Notes: generated by a model not told the origin, from the letters alone. A stretch of 64,000 nucleotides of DNA from Umbilicaria muhlenbergii (GCA_000611775.1 KK106981.1:434001-498000), one strand, 5' to 3'. Positions 9,296 through 23,477 are shown, counted from the stretch's first letter. Made by a program: numbers and translations.

Positions 9296-12218
9296 TCACG
9301 CGTCCATATCAAGCATAGCCTCATCCATATCCGCATCGCCAAACTCATCTCCTCCGTCTCCAATCCTCTCCACCCCCTGCATGCCTTCCGCCCCCCCATT
9401 CCTCAATTCCCTAATCTTCTCCTCCTCCATCTTCTTCTTGTGCAACTCCAAATCCCGAATACTCCACGTACTAATCCCCTCCTGATCCCGGGCCCGAAAC
9501 GGCTGCGCCATCGTCCTGAGAAACTTCTTCGCGCTCGCGACAGCCATGTCCGTACTCAACGCCGTGTCGCTCTCCAGCAGCGCCTGGTTGATCCATTTCG
9601 GCAACTGCGTCCGCTTCTTCTGGAAGCGCTTGTCCGCCAGCACCATGATGCCGTAATCGTCTTTGCCGCGCAGGACGCGGCCCAGGCATTGCGCGGCGTG
9701 CCGCATGGCGTCGAAGGAGAGGAAGTCGTTTTCGCGGATGCGGTAGGTTTCGCGGAGGAACTCGAGGCGGGCTTTGAGGATGCGGGATTCGGTGTATTGG
9801 AAGGGCACGCCGATGCACAGCACGGTGCGGCCGTAGTGGTGGTCGAAGTCGATGCCTTCGGAGACTTTACCGCGGGCGACGCAGAGGAGGATGGCGCCGC
9901 GGCCGTTGCAGCAGGCTGTGCGGTAGGTTTCGAGGGCCAGGGAAGTCTCTTGGCTGTCGGGCGTTTCGACTAGGATGAGTTTGTATTTCCAGATTTCGTC
10001 GAGGATGCCCATGCCTTGCCACATGCTGATGATGGATTCCATGTACAGGTAGGAGGGGAAGAATACGACGATGCCGTCAGGGGTGATTTTGGAAAACTCC
10101 ATCAGCAGAGATCCGTAGTTGCGGACGACGCCCGGTTCATTCCGGATTTGGAAACCAGATGAGATGGCAGATTGGTCGCTACCACGGGTAACGATCATAG
10201 GGAGGAAGGAGCGGCGTGCGAGGGTCATGCTGTACGATTCTTGGACAACTGTCGTGAAGCCAAGCATCTTGGGGTACATCTCCAGGGGCGAGATGGTACC
10301 GGATGTGATGATGACAGAGCTGAAGCGGTCGAAGACAGGTTTGATGGCTATGGCAGCGTCGAGACAGGTAAAATGCAAGATGGGGTTGGGGACAGTAGCT
10401 GTGTCGGATTCAAAGGGTTCGAGGATGAGGAGAAAGCCTTTGTCATAGGTTGCAGCAAGCGTAGCGAACGTGGCTACTTCTTGCAATGGCTGATAGTCTT
10501 CGATGTTTGTGAGTTCCAACGTCCGTACCAAGGATGTCAGACGTTCGGCACAGAATCTGAAGCTTGGTCAACCCATAATTCGTTGCAACATGACAAAACC
10601 GGACGAACCTGAGAGGCTTCCTTTCTATAAAGGTAAGATCTTTAAGATGCTGAAGAAAGGAAGGAGGTGTTTCTGAAATCACATGTAATACTTTCATCCG
10701 AGTCTGTGGTTTCAACTTTGGGATTAGCACTAATCGACTTCCAAGCGTAGCTTAGACATACCTTGAGATACTCAACGAAGCGTTTGAGAAAGGCGACGAA
10801 ATGTTCTGCTCTCCTAATATTCCCAGGCACGGCTTCTTTCAGGAGATCGTCCGGTAATGCTATGCTCAAGTCAGTAACAGCCCAGACAGCTTTTGTCTCA
10901 ATCGGGTCTACCTGGATTTGCCATGAAAGCGTCCTCTTCCCTAGCCTCGTCCGCGTCTCGTAAGCCCTCGACGAGCTTGGCGTACTCGTTCTGAAGCTTG
11001 TCTGCATCGGAAGACTTCATTTCTGTGATCTTCCGTTCCAAATTGTTGGCCCCTCGAGTGGCTTTGCGCAACGAGTCTTCTGTTAGATCAATACTCAACG
11101 ACTCGATGCAGACATTGTCGATATTATGTGCCTCGTCAAAAACCACAATGCAATCTTTTGAAAGCTCCTTCGACACCCTTTCAGCGATCTTAGGGTCAAG
11201 TAAATAATGGTATGAATAGATGATGACATTGCAGAAGGGCATCTGAATGTACATCAGCCAGGCGTAGGTATGGCGATTAGCAGCAACATACGTACCATTC
11301 GCCTGACTGAGAAGTATGGGCATTGTTTGTGCTGCTCGCCGTACTTTAGCATACCGTCAAGGGTGAAAACTCCCGGGGGTACGAGGTTATGGGGTTCTAG
11401 AAGGTCGAGGTTCTGCCCGGTCAGCCGAGGTAACTGAATCGACCTGCAGCAGTTACTCCTACATCATGGTAAATGCACAGATCTACGTCTTCGCCCCTCT
11501 CTTTCTTCTCCTTTACGAAGCCGGCGGTCAAACTTCGGCAGCGGGCATCGACGACGGATCCGCTTTTCTCCCTCTTCACAGATGGATGCAAGCAGAGATT
11601 TTTTCGACTGGTCAATCCGAGTCCTCGAAAGTCCTCTTCATAGCCTAGTTGCTCTGAACGGTACTTCATCAACGCTTTGAGTTCTGCCAACGCTTTTTCA
11701 ATCTCTGACATAGTACCTAAGGGCGTATCAGTACCTGAGAAAGCAGCAATACACAAGCGTACAGACGAGAGCAATATATCAACTTTCGATGTTCAGGGTA
11801 GTATTGCTGGTAGGCTACAATGAGTGATAGAAGAGATACTGTCTTTCCAGTGCCCGAAGGCATCTCCAGTACACAATGACCACCTGCGTCGAGCGTCCCT
11901 AGATTGAAAAAGATGAGCCAAGGGTACTGAATACTTTGTTGCTACATACGTACTCTTGAGATCACACATGTATCTTTATTGAATGTCAGTTGTTAGCTGG
12001 GATGATCATATAGCCAAAGCAGAGAACAACGACATACGCATATTGTTCTATTGCAGGTCAGCGCACAATCTAAGATTTTGCCACTCCAGGACGCCTGACC
12101 TGGATATATGCGTGGATATGGAAAGAGAATTGGAAGATCCCTGCTCATATGATCAGAGGAGCATCCGCCAGAGAAGGATGTATCACAATCTCGACACTTA
12201 CTCGATATTGAACTTCAT
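9296..12218 (-). CDS. RAD3: Rad3/XPD-type 5'-3' DNA helicase of TFIIH
   Basis: Eleven exons: 12218-12202, 12140-12100, 12047-12038, 11973-11954, 11898-11767, 11716-11463, 11412-11296, 11242-10912, 10859-10762, 10703-10609 and 10556-9296. They give 791 aa. Walker A is MPSGTGKT with Lys48, the same number as in yeast Rad3, and DEAH is at 233-236. The four Fe-S cysteines lie in KNLCLHP, DARCRSL, DLCIYHD and KQCPYF. The C-terminal helicase motifs ([24 protein letters not shown]) are intact. Role: DNA opening in nucleotide excision repair and a core subunit of TFIIH. The first 20 codons are spread over tiny exons, including one of 10 nt, each needed to rebuild the family N-terminus. The intron-5 donor is GTCTGT, weaker than the others. 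Divergent from LTN1. Confidence 0.93.
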
Positions 12219-12569
12219 GTTGCTGAAGTTGGATCGGTCGACCCACCGAGAGACCTCTGCTCAGCACAAAGAACGCCCAAGATGCGATTCACATAGGTGT
12301 GTCAGCCCTATCACGTGGGATGCCGCTGACGTGTACACTAGGCCTCATACGGGACCCCTGTAACCAACCCGTAGACAAGGCTGAGACTCGGCTGCGATTC
12401 GGCAGAGAAGGCCCGGTATGAACGTCACTCGATGATTCGACGAAATTCAAAGGGCATCGAACAATATTTGCGCCGCATCGATGACTTACCTAAGGTACCC
12501 TTGATACCTACGAGCCTTGTCAGATCCATCGTTAGTTTGTTCGTTCTTTCTTAACTGATCCACTCGAAG
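12219..12569. promoter_or_regulatory. divergent RAD3/LTN1 promoter region
   Basis: 351 bp between two divergent start codons, so it must hold both promoters and leaders. No specific motif is claimed. Confidence 0.6.
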
Positions 12570-15500
12570 ATGAGCAAAAAGCAGTTCAAGTCACAGGCAT
12601 CCAGCAGCAGAGCAGTGTCTGGGGCTTTCGGAGCCCCAGATGGCGGCGCATTCGGTAGCACAGGTCTTGGAGGGCTCTCTTCCTTTGGTACTGTCTCGTC
12701 GTCTACCCTCTCATACTTCTTCGAGCCTCCAGACCTCTCGACCATTTCCGAGCCAAATGTTGTTGTCGCTTTCAAGAATCTCTTGAAAAAGGACAGTACA
12801 ACTAAAGCGAAGGCACTGGAGGATCTGCACGCCTATGTATTATCGCTCGGCGTCGAGAAGGGCGGGGTGGAAGAAGCTATACTGGAGGCTTGGGTGGGTC
12901 ACAGAGGACCTCATCTGCGTGTAACTCATAGTAATACAATCTGGCCGTCTAGATCAAAGTCTACCCTCGTACTTCAATCGATAGCTCTCGACGAGTGCGT
13001 CAACAGTCCCATCTAGTTCAAGGCCAGATCTCTGTATCATGTGGAAAGCGTATAGCCAGACATATGCCCAACATCGTGGGCCCGTGGGCGGCTGGGTTAT
13101 ATGATGATGACCGATCTGTTGTTCGTGCCGCTCAAGAGTCATTCCGGCAAGTGTTCTCAACAGAGGAGAAGATGACGAACCTGTGGAAAGTATATCAAAA
13201 GCCTTTGTTGGAATATTCACGAGATGCTATACTGCGGGAGACTGTACACACGCTGAGCGACGAACGAACAGTCAGCCCTGACGATGCTCAGGCTAAACAC
13301 GCTCGAGTGGTTGGGGCGGCAATCATGTTAGTGTCCCATATCTTAGGTCAGTCTATACTGTCTCCCCACTCCTTCAGTTTCGGTTACCATTAATGAGTAG
13401 AGCATTTTAGACACCTTGTCCTCCGATGATATCGGGAAGAACGCAAGTTTATACGGCGAGCTTCTAGGCGAGGCGAGACTCTGGAGCTTTGCATCGCATC
13501 CTGACGCCTTTGTTCGGCGAGCTATCTACAGATTGCTCATCGCTGCCTTGAAAAAGCAAAGGGAGGCCTTAGACTTGGCTGTGCTTAGCGCGAATGTGGT
13601 CTCTGCAAGCCTACACATAGATCAAACTGGCTCAGCATATGATTACATAAAAGCCCTTGCCCTACTCTCAGAAACCTTGCCAACCATCTGGACGCAGTAC
13701 TATACCGGATCTGGTAGAAAGTCTGCGACCCGTCGTTTATGTCAGTTCCTGAAGAAGGGTTCTCAAGGAGGGCCTCCTGATTATTGGACCTACGTCGCAA
13801 GGTTATTGCCCAATATTCCATCAAGCGTTCTCGTCCCAGGATCTGAGAGTGAACAAAGTCAAGTATCAGAAGGTCTGCCTGGTACACTACCTGCGGTACT
13901 CGAGGCGCTTCATGACGGGCTGGCGAATAAGCAAGAGCCACGGACGAATCAAACAGCAGCATGGAATGCGTATCTTGAAGTTGCGACCTTTCTGCGAAAC
14001 TCGCTAACTAGTCAGAATGATTGCCAGAAATTTGTCAGAGAGGCGTTCATACCTTTACTTGACCAATATGTTCGACCGTCTCAAGACCGATCTAGATGGA
14101 CAATAGCAGGTTCAGAACAAATCCACACTTGCGTCCGAGCATTTCATGAGGCCTTGAAGGGTGCACAAGACGTTGTCCTTGTGGAATGGCGTCGCCTCTC
14201 CGACCTCGTTATCCAGGATATACAGACGTCGCTACCTGAACAGTCTAAGGACTACGCCAAATCTCAGAATGCTATCGCGGCAGAGACTCATAGGTGGTAC
14301 TCTTTGCAAGCTATAGTTTTCAAGGATGGAGCTCCAACTTCTGTCGTGAATATCTTCAAAGAGACCTCGCTGTCCCTAATTAGTTCAGCCATCAGTGCCC
14401 TCAAGTCGCGCAATGGCAAGCCCTACGGTGCTGCAGTCACTTTGGAGGCAGCTGTTCGGCTTGCACCGGAGCTCACGCTGAATGATGAGGACACTAGCAA
14501 GATCATTTCGCAGTTCGCTCTAGAAGACCTCCCTGCTCTTCTAATTTCACCCTCTACGTCCAGTCTTGTTGTGTTATTGTCGTCGTTGAATGGCGCCAGT
14601 GACTTTGAACGCTCTTACCTTTCTGCACTGCGAACATTGCTTGATGCAACTGACTCTCCCGCAAAGTATCAGGCGCTTGAAAGCCTTGTTTCCTCATCAT
14701 TGCTAAATCGATCAGCTAGCGATGAAGGGCTACGGCTCACTATCACTCAAAGCTTGCAGCAAGCACTAAGTGGCGTGAGCGAGCGGTGGGACCTTGTGAA
14801 CGCTGCCTTAAGCAATCCGTCGGCGCCTGCAGATTTGACTGATTCAATACTTGCAAGCATGACAGAGAGTCTATCCTTACAGGACCAAGCGGAGGCAGGC
14901 CTCCGTGGCTTAGAATTAGCGATCAAGCACAGTGGACAAGCTGTAAAGAACTTCAGCATATCAGCTGAGGGCTCAAATCTACTTTCTAGACTGCTCTTTC
15001 TCACGCAATCGTCTGACTACGAACTTGCCGTGCAAGCCCGCACGCTTACTTCTGCGATAGAGGGGATACTCGCAAGTGAAAAGGGCTCGAATCAGGCGAT
15101 GAGATCAATGGTCGAAATAATCAACAAGGGGCTCGACACTGCCGATGCAAATTCGCTATCGTGGGTTTCTGCCACTTCGTTCATTACTGTGCCCGGCTGA
15201 CTTATTCAATTACATAGCATCGACTCCTTGGTTGACCAGGCACAAAAGCTCCTGCAGAACACCCCAGGGTCGGGAAGGGAAACAATTGCAATAGAAATTC
15301 TCCCAAATCGTGCACAATGGTCTGCGGCTTTGGTACCGTTCTTAGAGAAATCTCCAAATGTTTCTCTCTCCATCACTAATTTTCTGGGAGGGGCTATCTA
15401 CACGATTGACGGAGCTTTGAGCACTGACGGTGCTCTCGCACAGGGCGTTGGACGCGACGTTCATGGTTATTCTCCTGCACTACGGATGGCGTTATACACA

Positions 15501-17744
15501 GTGGAATTGATAAACTCCACGGACGTCTTCAACCATACAGCAGCGGAAGAACGTGCAGTCATCTGTCAGTACTTAGCGTTGATTACACAGATTGCAGGAG
15601 ACAACCTCAGCGTATCCGGCTCCAACGATCTTTGGAACACTCTTAGCCCTAGTGTGGAGGTCGAGATGACCGAGTACGTTGCTTCAGCTCAGCGTTTACT
15701 AGCGTCCTGGCTGCAGCGTCCCAACCAAGCGGAGGCGAAATTCGCTCTGATTGCGCAAGGTCTGCTTTTGGAGTCTTCCAGAGGTACATCGGTGGCATCC
15801 TACTACAGTGCAAGAGCTTACTCTGTCCTGGCGGGAGAAATGACCGAGTTGCATGCGCACATTCCTTCGGATGATGAGGCAGACCAACTCAGAGCAATGC
15901 GTAAGACTACGGACGTATTTTATGCGACTGCTTCTCTATCGAAAGCCTCGGAACCCCAAGGTCTGCTACGACTATGTAATGAGCTCGTCGCAGACTTGAC
16001 AGGACAAGATTTACATAAGAAGATGCAAGAGGGTAAGTGGCAATACATCTGTACCCGCTATATCGCTCACTGTCATAGGTCTTCGCCGGCTACTACTGTT
16101 GAACGCCATCATTCAGAGGCAGAAAGACGTAGCACAAGCCATACCTCAGCAACGTTTGGTATTTTTCTCCAAGCATATAATTTCTCAGCTAGCAGAAGGC
16201 TCGGTGTCGGACTCTGTTGCTTCAGAGGCGTTCAAGGCATTGACCGTGATTCTGCCCTTTATCAAGGGCATTTATGGTTCGTTCTGGGGACAGGTTGTTG
16301 ATGCAATGATCAATAGATGGTCTCTACCAATGGGACAGGATGACACCGGTGTTCCCTCCCTCCACGCCAGTCTTCAATTCTGTGCGACTTTGAACAGATT
16401 GTCTGGCGGGGCTGCCAATGACGATCTGCAGGACATCTGGATAAGTGAAAGAAGATCATTAGTGGGAGGCCTCCTAGGCTTGATAGGACAGCTTCAAGGT
16501 AGGTTCGTCAATACATAATTACGGAAGTCCGTTGTTGACCATCGTACCTCGTAGGTCTATCAGATGAGTCGCACCAACCCCGCCGAATAGTCAACAGCTT
16601 ACTGGCACGGTTGATCGCTCAACTCTCACCTGGCCACGTCGAAGAATCGAATGAACTCTTCCCTGTCTTAGCTTCTGAGTCTAGTGCCCTACAGCAATCA
16701 GCATTTAAGATACTACACCACGAGATCCCGGCCAAACAAGAGCAAACATCGTTAGATGTAGCTCTATCTGGTACCGAAGCCAAGCTTCCAGAAGAGCTTT
16801 TATCACTCATCTTAGCAGCGCCGACCCTCGATTCTTTGGTTGATTCTAGTTCCGAGAGGACCATACCGTCAGACCTTTGTACCTATCTCTTAAGCTGGAA
16901 GCTCGTCTTCGACCACTTTACTAATGCTTCCTTTAAACTGAAGGCTGATTATGCCGCGAGTATAAAGGAAGGGACTTATCTCAAAAGCCTATTAGACTTC
17001 ACATTTGATGTTCTTATTCAAACTAGGCACAAACCTATCGATGCGTCTAGGTTCGATATCGAAACCTACACTCTGGATACGGAGGAGTCACCCGAAAAGG
17101 AAACCCACTGGCTTCTCGTCCACCTTTACTATCTTTGTCTCAAATACCTCCCCACGCTCTCGAAGTCATGGTGGCGAGACTGTGAATCCCGCGCCACTGT
17201 CCTCGCAGTCGAGGCATGGACTGAGAAATACATTTCACCCCTCGTCATCGCTTCCGAGCTCGCAACTGTCTCGTCATGGCTCCCCACGCAAGCCACCGAC
17301 GACCAGCCGCTGACCATCAAAGTCTTCCCCAAAGCCCGTGAAATCACCGCCGGCTTCAACGTGGACGAGCAGACAATGTCCATCGCCATCCGCCTTCCTC
17401 CGACCTATCCTCTCCACCAAGTCACAGTCGAAGGTGTCAACCGTGTCGGCGTCGACGAGAAAAAGTGGCGTAGTTGGCTGATTACGACACAAGGAGTCAT
17501 CAATTTCTCCAATGGGTCGCTGATCGATGGGTTACTTGCCTGGAAGAAGAACGTAACCGGGGCGCTCAAGGGGCAGACTGAATGCGCGATATGCTACAGT
17601 ATTATCAGCGCGGATCGCCAGTTGCCAAGTAAGCGGTGCGGGACTTGCAAGAATCTGTTTCACAGTGGCTGTTTGTTTCGATGGTTCAAGAGCAGTAACT
17701 CGAGCAGTTGCCCGCTTTGTCGCAATGCCTTCAATTATGGATAG
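12570..17744 (+). CDS. LTN1: listerin, RING E3 ubiquitin ligase of ribosome quality control
   Basis: Exons 12570-12893, 12953-13346, 13411-15160, 15218-16032, 16079-16498 and 16555-17744 give 1630 aa, close to the usual listerin size. The N-terminus is low-complexity, then a segment near residues 55-110 (ISEPNVVVAFKNLLKKDSTT) matches the conserved listerin N-terminal domain. A long helical-repeat body follows. The C-terminal RING is complete, with ligands C1578, C1581, C1596, C1599, H1604, C1607, C1620 and C1623 (CAIC, CGTC, FHSGCLFRW, CPLC). Ltn1 ubiquitinates nascent chains stuck on 60S subunits. All six exons join in phase. The donor of intron 3 is GTGGGT at 15161, chosen because it keeps the frame. 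Confidence 0.92.
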
Positions 17745-18145
17745 GGGATGGCAAGGGATTGTAGTGGTGGAAAGAAGTAGAGATTTCGGAGAGTGTTTCT
17801 GTCGTGTCAAGTGGTTGGCAGTGCCATGATTGGGGGGCGGACGTAAGATGGCCTTAGAGGTGCTGCTACTGAGGCGCTTCGGATAACGAAGGCGCCGTTC
17901 AAATCGTCCACTCGAACGTCAAGAGGCATGAATTCCCCCAAGGCCAATCGTGATCGCTATATGATTACTGAAGAGGCACAGTATGAGTGATCATTGAAGC
18001 TGTACTTGCATAGCTGGCTTCTAACAGCGAAGCTCGTGAGAGTACTCGTATGCAGGAACTCATAGCCATAAAAAGTATCGCATCGAATATATGATCACGT
18101 AAATCAACAGGTACCGCTATGCAATGCAGCCACGATAAGTGCTCA
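17745..18145. other. convergent 3' region between LTN1 and RPA190
   Basis: 401 bp between the stop codons of two convergent genes. I see no gene, repeat or RNA-like fold in it. Confidence 0.6.
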
Positions 18146-21100
18146 TCAAGCCTCCTGAGAAACAGGCATCAGAACGTCAAAAGCACCAGTTCCCACTTTC
18201 CCCACCTTGCCCATCACAATCCTCGCACTCGGCCCCTTCAAATCATCCCAGTCCCTCTCCAAGACCGCGTCTCTCAGGAATCCCACCGTCGTCTCAAAGC
18301 TCATCTTCATGAACGGACTGACCCCACTTTTCAGCCCATTTCGATTGAACGGGCTGAAGCCGCCACCCCTGGTCATCATGTCCGCAATCAGATTCAGATG
18401 CCGATTATCGACCGTAATGCTGTGGCCCTTGAACACCGAATCCATTTCCCGGATGATGTTTGCCCGACAAGCTTCCACACCGTAGAGAGTGAGCATGGCG
18501 GCGATGTCGTTGGTGAAGATTTTGTGCGGGTTGAGTATTGATTGATAGTCGTGCATTGCAGGAAGATTGACACCTTCGGTGAGGACAACTGGATAGGTGG
18601 TTTCGATTCCTGTCGCAGGATCACGGGCCTTTTCCTTACTCAAAGTGCAGGCGCCGAGGCCAGGAATGGATTGGATAACAGCATCGTGACAGGCTGCTTC
18701 CACGACGTTCAGCATGAGGAGCTTAGCTGTGTTAACGTCGTATTGAAGTTGCATCTCACACCATGCTCCGCCTTCGTCGTCAAAGGTGAAACGTGTCAAG
18801 TCCGTGTTTTTGGTCTTGATTCTGTCTTCCCTGTCTTTAGCCGCAGTTCTTTGAGATTGCTTCGCTTCGTCGTCGATGTCGGCTTCATCTTTCTTCTCGC
18901 GATCCTCCTGTCCCTCGCGCGGACTACCGACAAAGCCCTCGTCCTCCATATTCATGTCTGGAGTTGACTCGCGCTGCACTCGCTGTGCGATAGCTTCTTC
19001 TTCATCGTCAGGTGCAGCATATGAAATGGCTTCAGTCCGGTTTTGTTTCTGTTTGTTGTTCGTCGCATCATCATCCCCATCATCGTCTTCATCACTATCA
19101 CCGCCTTCACGTTCCGCCTCAGGGCCTGATGGAGCATCTTCGATCACCCCAAAAGACTTTCCCACCTCAGGCTGGGCAGCGTCTGATTTGAGTAACTTTG
19201 CATCTCCCTTACGGGTGAGTTCCTTCTTAATCCTTTTTGTTAGTAGCGGTATGTACTTTCGCTCGATGGTCCTCAAGACATCCGCGACGTCAATAGCGTA
19301 CGTTGTCTCGTATTCCTCGGATGGGAAGAAGTCAAGACGTATATCGTATATCTTAACTCTAGAGAAGCCAACACCCTTTCCAATCCTCTCTTTAACGCTG
19401 ACGTTATCGATGACCTCCGCAAGCGTGAGTTTCGTGATACCTTTTGCGAATTTCTCGCCAGCTTCTTCAGTGATTTCAGGAATGAGATGCAATGTCATTG
19501 TTGGCGTTGAGATATGATTGCTGGCAGTCATCACAATCTCTCGAAGTCGAGGGATACCTAGCGTAACATTCTTCGCAGAGTGACCCGCCAAATGGAAAGT
19601 GTTTAAGGTCATTTGTGTAGAGGGTTCTCCGACTGATTGTCCTGCGACAATACCCACGGCCTCTCCGGGTTCGACCACAGACTTCATGTATTTAATATCA
19701 AGCAAAGTGTTGAATGTTTTCTTGGTTATAGTCCCATCAATGCCCTTCTTCTTGTCCTTGAGCAGCTTTTGTGGGTTACTGTCGCAATACTAGTGATAGC
19801 TGTTAGCAAACCTACGCCATGTTTGTCGGAGGAGTTGACCCACAGTCTTCAACGCTGACGCAAAATTCTCTGATGTGCTACCCATGACGCTGCCCGGATT
19901 AAACACTGCAAGCACAGGATCCATGGCATCGATGTTGCCGCTCTTCTTGATTCTCTTCATTGCGGCTTTCTGCCATTCACTGGCTTCCTCATTGATGATC
20001 TGTTGGAACTCTTCAGTCACGTTCAGCTGCGCCACAAGCGAGAGGTAGTTTTCTGCTAAGAACTTGAAGTCCGTAAGATGTTTTTGCTTCGTCACATCCA
20101 AACCATCTTCACCGTATAAGAACTGTACCATGGTACCATCCGCATCTCTTACCGAGCTATCGTACTCGACCTTTAGGCCCTCCATGCCCTTTATCAAACA
20201 TCGCTGAAGGTAACCAGATCGTGATGTCTTCACCGCCGTGTCAATTAGTCCTTCTCTACCAGCCATGGCATGAAAGTAGTATTCTTGAGGCTTAACGCCA
20301 GTCAGAAAACGATCAGTGATGTATCCGCCCGCTCTGACGTTTGTCTCGAAGGGTTTAAAGGAGGGTAGTGTCTTTCCGCTGACCATTACAGGTACCCTTC
20401 TGCCCTCAAGTACTTGTTGGCCGAGGTTGCAGGAGATGAGATTTGCATTGACCGAAGATCCCTTTGCCCCTGATGTAGTCATGGCTTGCATGTTGTTGTA
20501 TGGAAAAGGTTTCTTTAAGCCAGTTGGCAAGCAAGCGGCTGTGATCTCTGAAGATAGTGTCGATGTTCTTGAGTTGAAAACGCTGTCCAATCCTGCTTGC
20601 TTCTCATCGTCCCGTAGTACATCTTCCAAGCGCGTACGCAACTCAGGATCACTACTTCTCGGCTGAGTATCCAGCGTCACATATTTTGCCGCAACTTCTA
20701 AGCCGATAATTTCTGCTTCTTTGAGCCTCTCACGTCGGGCTTGATTGCCCTCCTCCGTTAGGACCAAATCTTCCATACCGCATGAAAATGCCCGCATGTG
20801 TAGAAATTTAGTTAATAGCCTCCCCAGAATGCTCAAGAGTTTCCCAGCGATAGTATGGCCGTATGTCTCATAAATCGCGTGGATAAAACCGCCGCCGCTC
20901 GGTCCCAAATGAGCCTTATCGAGGATTCCGCACAGAAGTTCTCCAGCTTGAAACATTACCACACCTTCTTCTGATTTCTCCCCCCACCGATCTGCTGCCG
21001 TCTGAGACTTCCCGAGGAGCGTCAAACCTGGGTGCGTTGACGGAGTGATATTTTTCAAGACGGTTGTAACAACCTGCTTTCCGGTCCACATAGGTTGCGG

Positions 21101-23477
21101 CTTGATGATCGCTGGCGTCACTGACTGGATTCGGTCCGATGTAATGTGGTTATTCTCCGGCCTGAGGCAGCCGTATAGGAGTTGGTAATAATCTTCTCGG
21201 TCGAACAAAGTGTCTCTATTTGTCAGCCAGACGCCCATTGAGATGTGGTCCTGGATGAGACCTCTCAGCGGTTTCCCAGATGTTGCAACAAGGTACTGGT
21301 GGTCGGTATCAGCAATCTGCAGCGCCTCAGCTCTCGCTATTTCATTCTGTGGAAAATGCATGTTCATCTCGTCTCCATCAAAGTCTGCATTGTAGGTATT
21401 ACAATTGGCATAGTGCATGCGAATGGTCTTCTCTCCTGGCAGAATACGTGCACGATGGCCCATAATGGACGGCTTATGCAGCGTAGGCTGGCGATTCATG
21501 AGTACAATGTCTCCATTATTCAAATGTCGGTGAACTTTCTTATTTCTCGCGCCTGTAACGCTGGTACTCGAGGGTGCGAGCAGTTGATTTGCAAGAGCTT
21601 GTCGTTCTTCGAAGTTCTTGGTCCGAAGATTGATAACTTGGCCGTTTTCGTTCTCGATTGCAGCCGCACCAGGCCATTTGTCAACGCCGTTCAAGACAGC
21701 CTCTTTCAGTTCGTAGAAGTTGTGGTTTGTCACAGGCTCTGGGTATGTCAACTTTTTGGCGAACACCGGGGGAATACCGATCTCGTTCGTCTCAATGTTA
21801 GGATCAGGCGAGATAACACTCCTGGCTGCAAAGTTCACTCGTTTGCCCATCATGTGCTTCCTGAACATGCCCTCCTTTTTTTCGAGCTTCTGCTTTATAC
21901 CTTCCTCGTTCTGTCTGCCAGCAGCCCCTTGCACAGGGTTCCGGTCACGATCGATCAGGGAATTGACAGCGTCCTGCAAGCGCACCCATACGTTCTGAAA
22001 GTCATAGAAACTGCGTGGTCGCATGGCATAACCCGGTTCCGCGCCACTCATCTCCTTTCTGATCTGGTTCATGATCTCACACTGTGTCAGGATTAGCTTG
22101 TAAAGGGAGTTCTGCTGCGCTTCCGCGATCTCCCCATCGCCAGTCTTGGCTTCCGGCCGATATTTGTTGGGAGGAATCAACAAGTTCCTAATGAAGAACA
22201 TATCTGCCGTAATCGTGACGCCGTTTTCTGTATCTGCACGAGAGCTATAAACCAGGTCCATTATTTCATTTTCTTTCTCGAACAGCTCCGATATAGAAGC
22301 GCGAACTTCTTCTGCGTTGACGTATGTTTGGCCCTCATCTTCATCACCTTTGGGCTTCCCTCTGGCGGTAGAAGCTGCATCGTCCAACAAGCTACCACTG
22401 GCTGCGTCTTCGTCCATCTCGAGCATCTCGGTGTCTCCATCATCTTCATCAGGTGTAAGATCCTCAAAGTCTGCTACAATCCCTTCGTCGATCTCGCGAT
22501 CTTCACGCTTCTGCTTCCGAGCTGCTTTGCGCTCTTGTGCGGCTGCTACAAGAGGATTCTTAGCTTTAAAGCCCCCTTGCACCATCTTTGCTCTGTCCTT
22601 CTTAGGCAATGGCTTTCTGAAGATCTTGCTATATCTGTCCTTACGGAAGGTTGGTGAAACACTATTGCCAAAGTCAACAGCTTTCGGGAGGCCTCTGTTG
22701 CTGAAGTAAACTACTCACCCTTTGCAGGTGCCGCATATCTTTCCTTTTGTGATAGCGCCCAAGAACTCTTTAATCACCGCTCGCCGTTCTTCAGACACAG
22801 CTTCTACTTTTTCTACTTCCAAAGATCTTCGTTTCCTGCCGCCAGTCTTCTTGATGGCCCGTTTGACAAAGTCTTGTCGCCGCTGTATCAGAGTATCCGC
22901 ATCCTCCTCCTCGGACTCCTCACTTCCCAGCTCTTCGTCTGAGCCTCCAGCACCTGCAATCTTCAGTCTTTTAGACTTGAACTGAATTTCCTCCAGCTCT
23001 TCTGCTTCTTTGAGCAGCCCGTAACGTATGAGTTGTAATTTACAGGAAAATCTGTTCACCTCGGCAGGATGGAGTTTCAGATGGCTGCAGTATGCGCATT
23101 TTGCTCGTAGAAGCCGGAGCAGCTGATCCATGAATGTGACGTGGTAAACAGGGACTGGAAGTTCTATATGACCGACATGGCCAGGGCACGAGTAGGTGTT
23201 CAAGTGACATGTTGAGCATCTATCACGGCTCAATTAGATTCTCTTGGCCTTGAACTGCAAGATAATGCGCATACTCTCAGCAAAGGGCGACTCACGGGTT
23301 ATCACCCCACGCACCCAGCGCAGAATCATACAATCCCCCTGGCACAGGATGGAGAAGAGTATCGAATGTCGTGGGGTTCTGTATTCTTTTCACTGACAGT
23401 GCTTTGATTTCCGCCGAAGACAGGAAGCCGAAGTCCACGCTTCCAATGGTGGAAGCAACGGGCTGAGAGATATTCAT
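18146..23477 (-). CDS. RPA190: RNA polymerase I largest subunit
   Basis: Exons 23477-23296, 23228-22719, 22661-19844 and 19789-18146 give 1717 aa, near the yeast size of 1664. The N-terminal zinc region has CSTC and [16 protein letters not shown]. The catalytic Mg-binding motif [15 protein letters not shown] is intact (about 21350-21396). The trigger-loop region [20 protein letters not shown] and the segment [14 protein letters not shown] mark an RPA190-type subunit. A long acidic linker rich in Asp/Glu lies at about 18880-19200, as in other Pol I large subunits. The enzyme makes the 35S pre-rRNA in the nucleolus. Splice choices at 22718 and 19843 restore conserved sequence and keep phase. 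Divergent from PRP3. Confidence 0.95.

Noticed and set aside
9197-9973. 258-codon open frame on the + strand
   Set aside because: Antisense to RAD3 helicase motifs; its openness follows from the codon use of the real gene.
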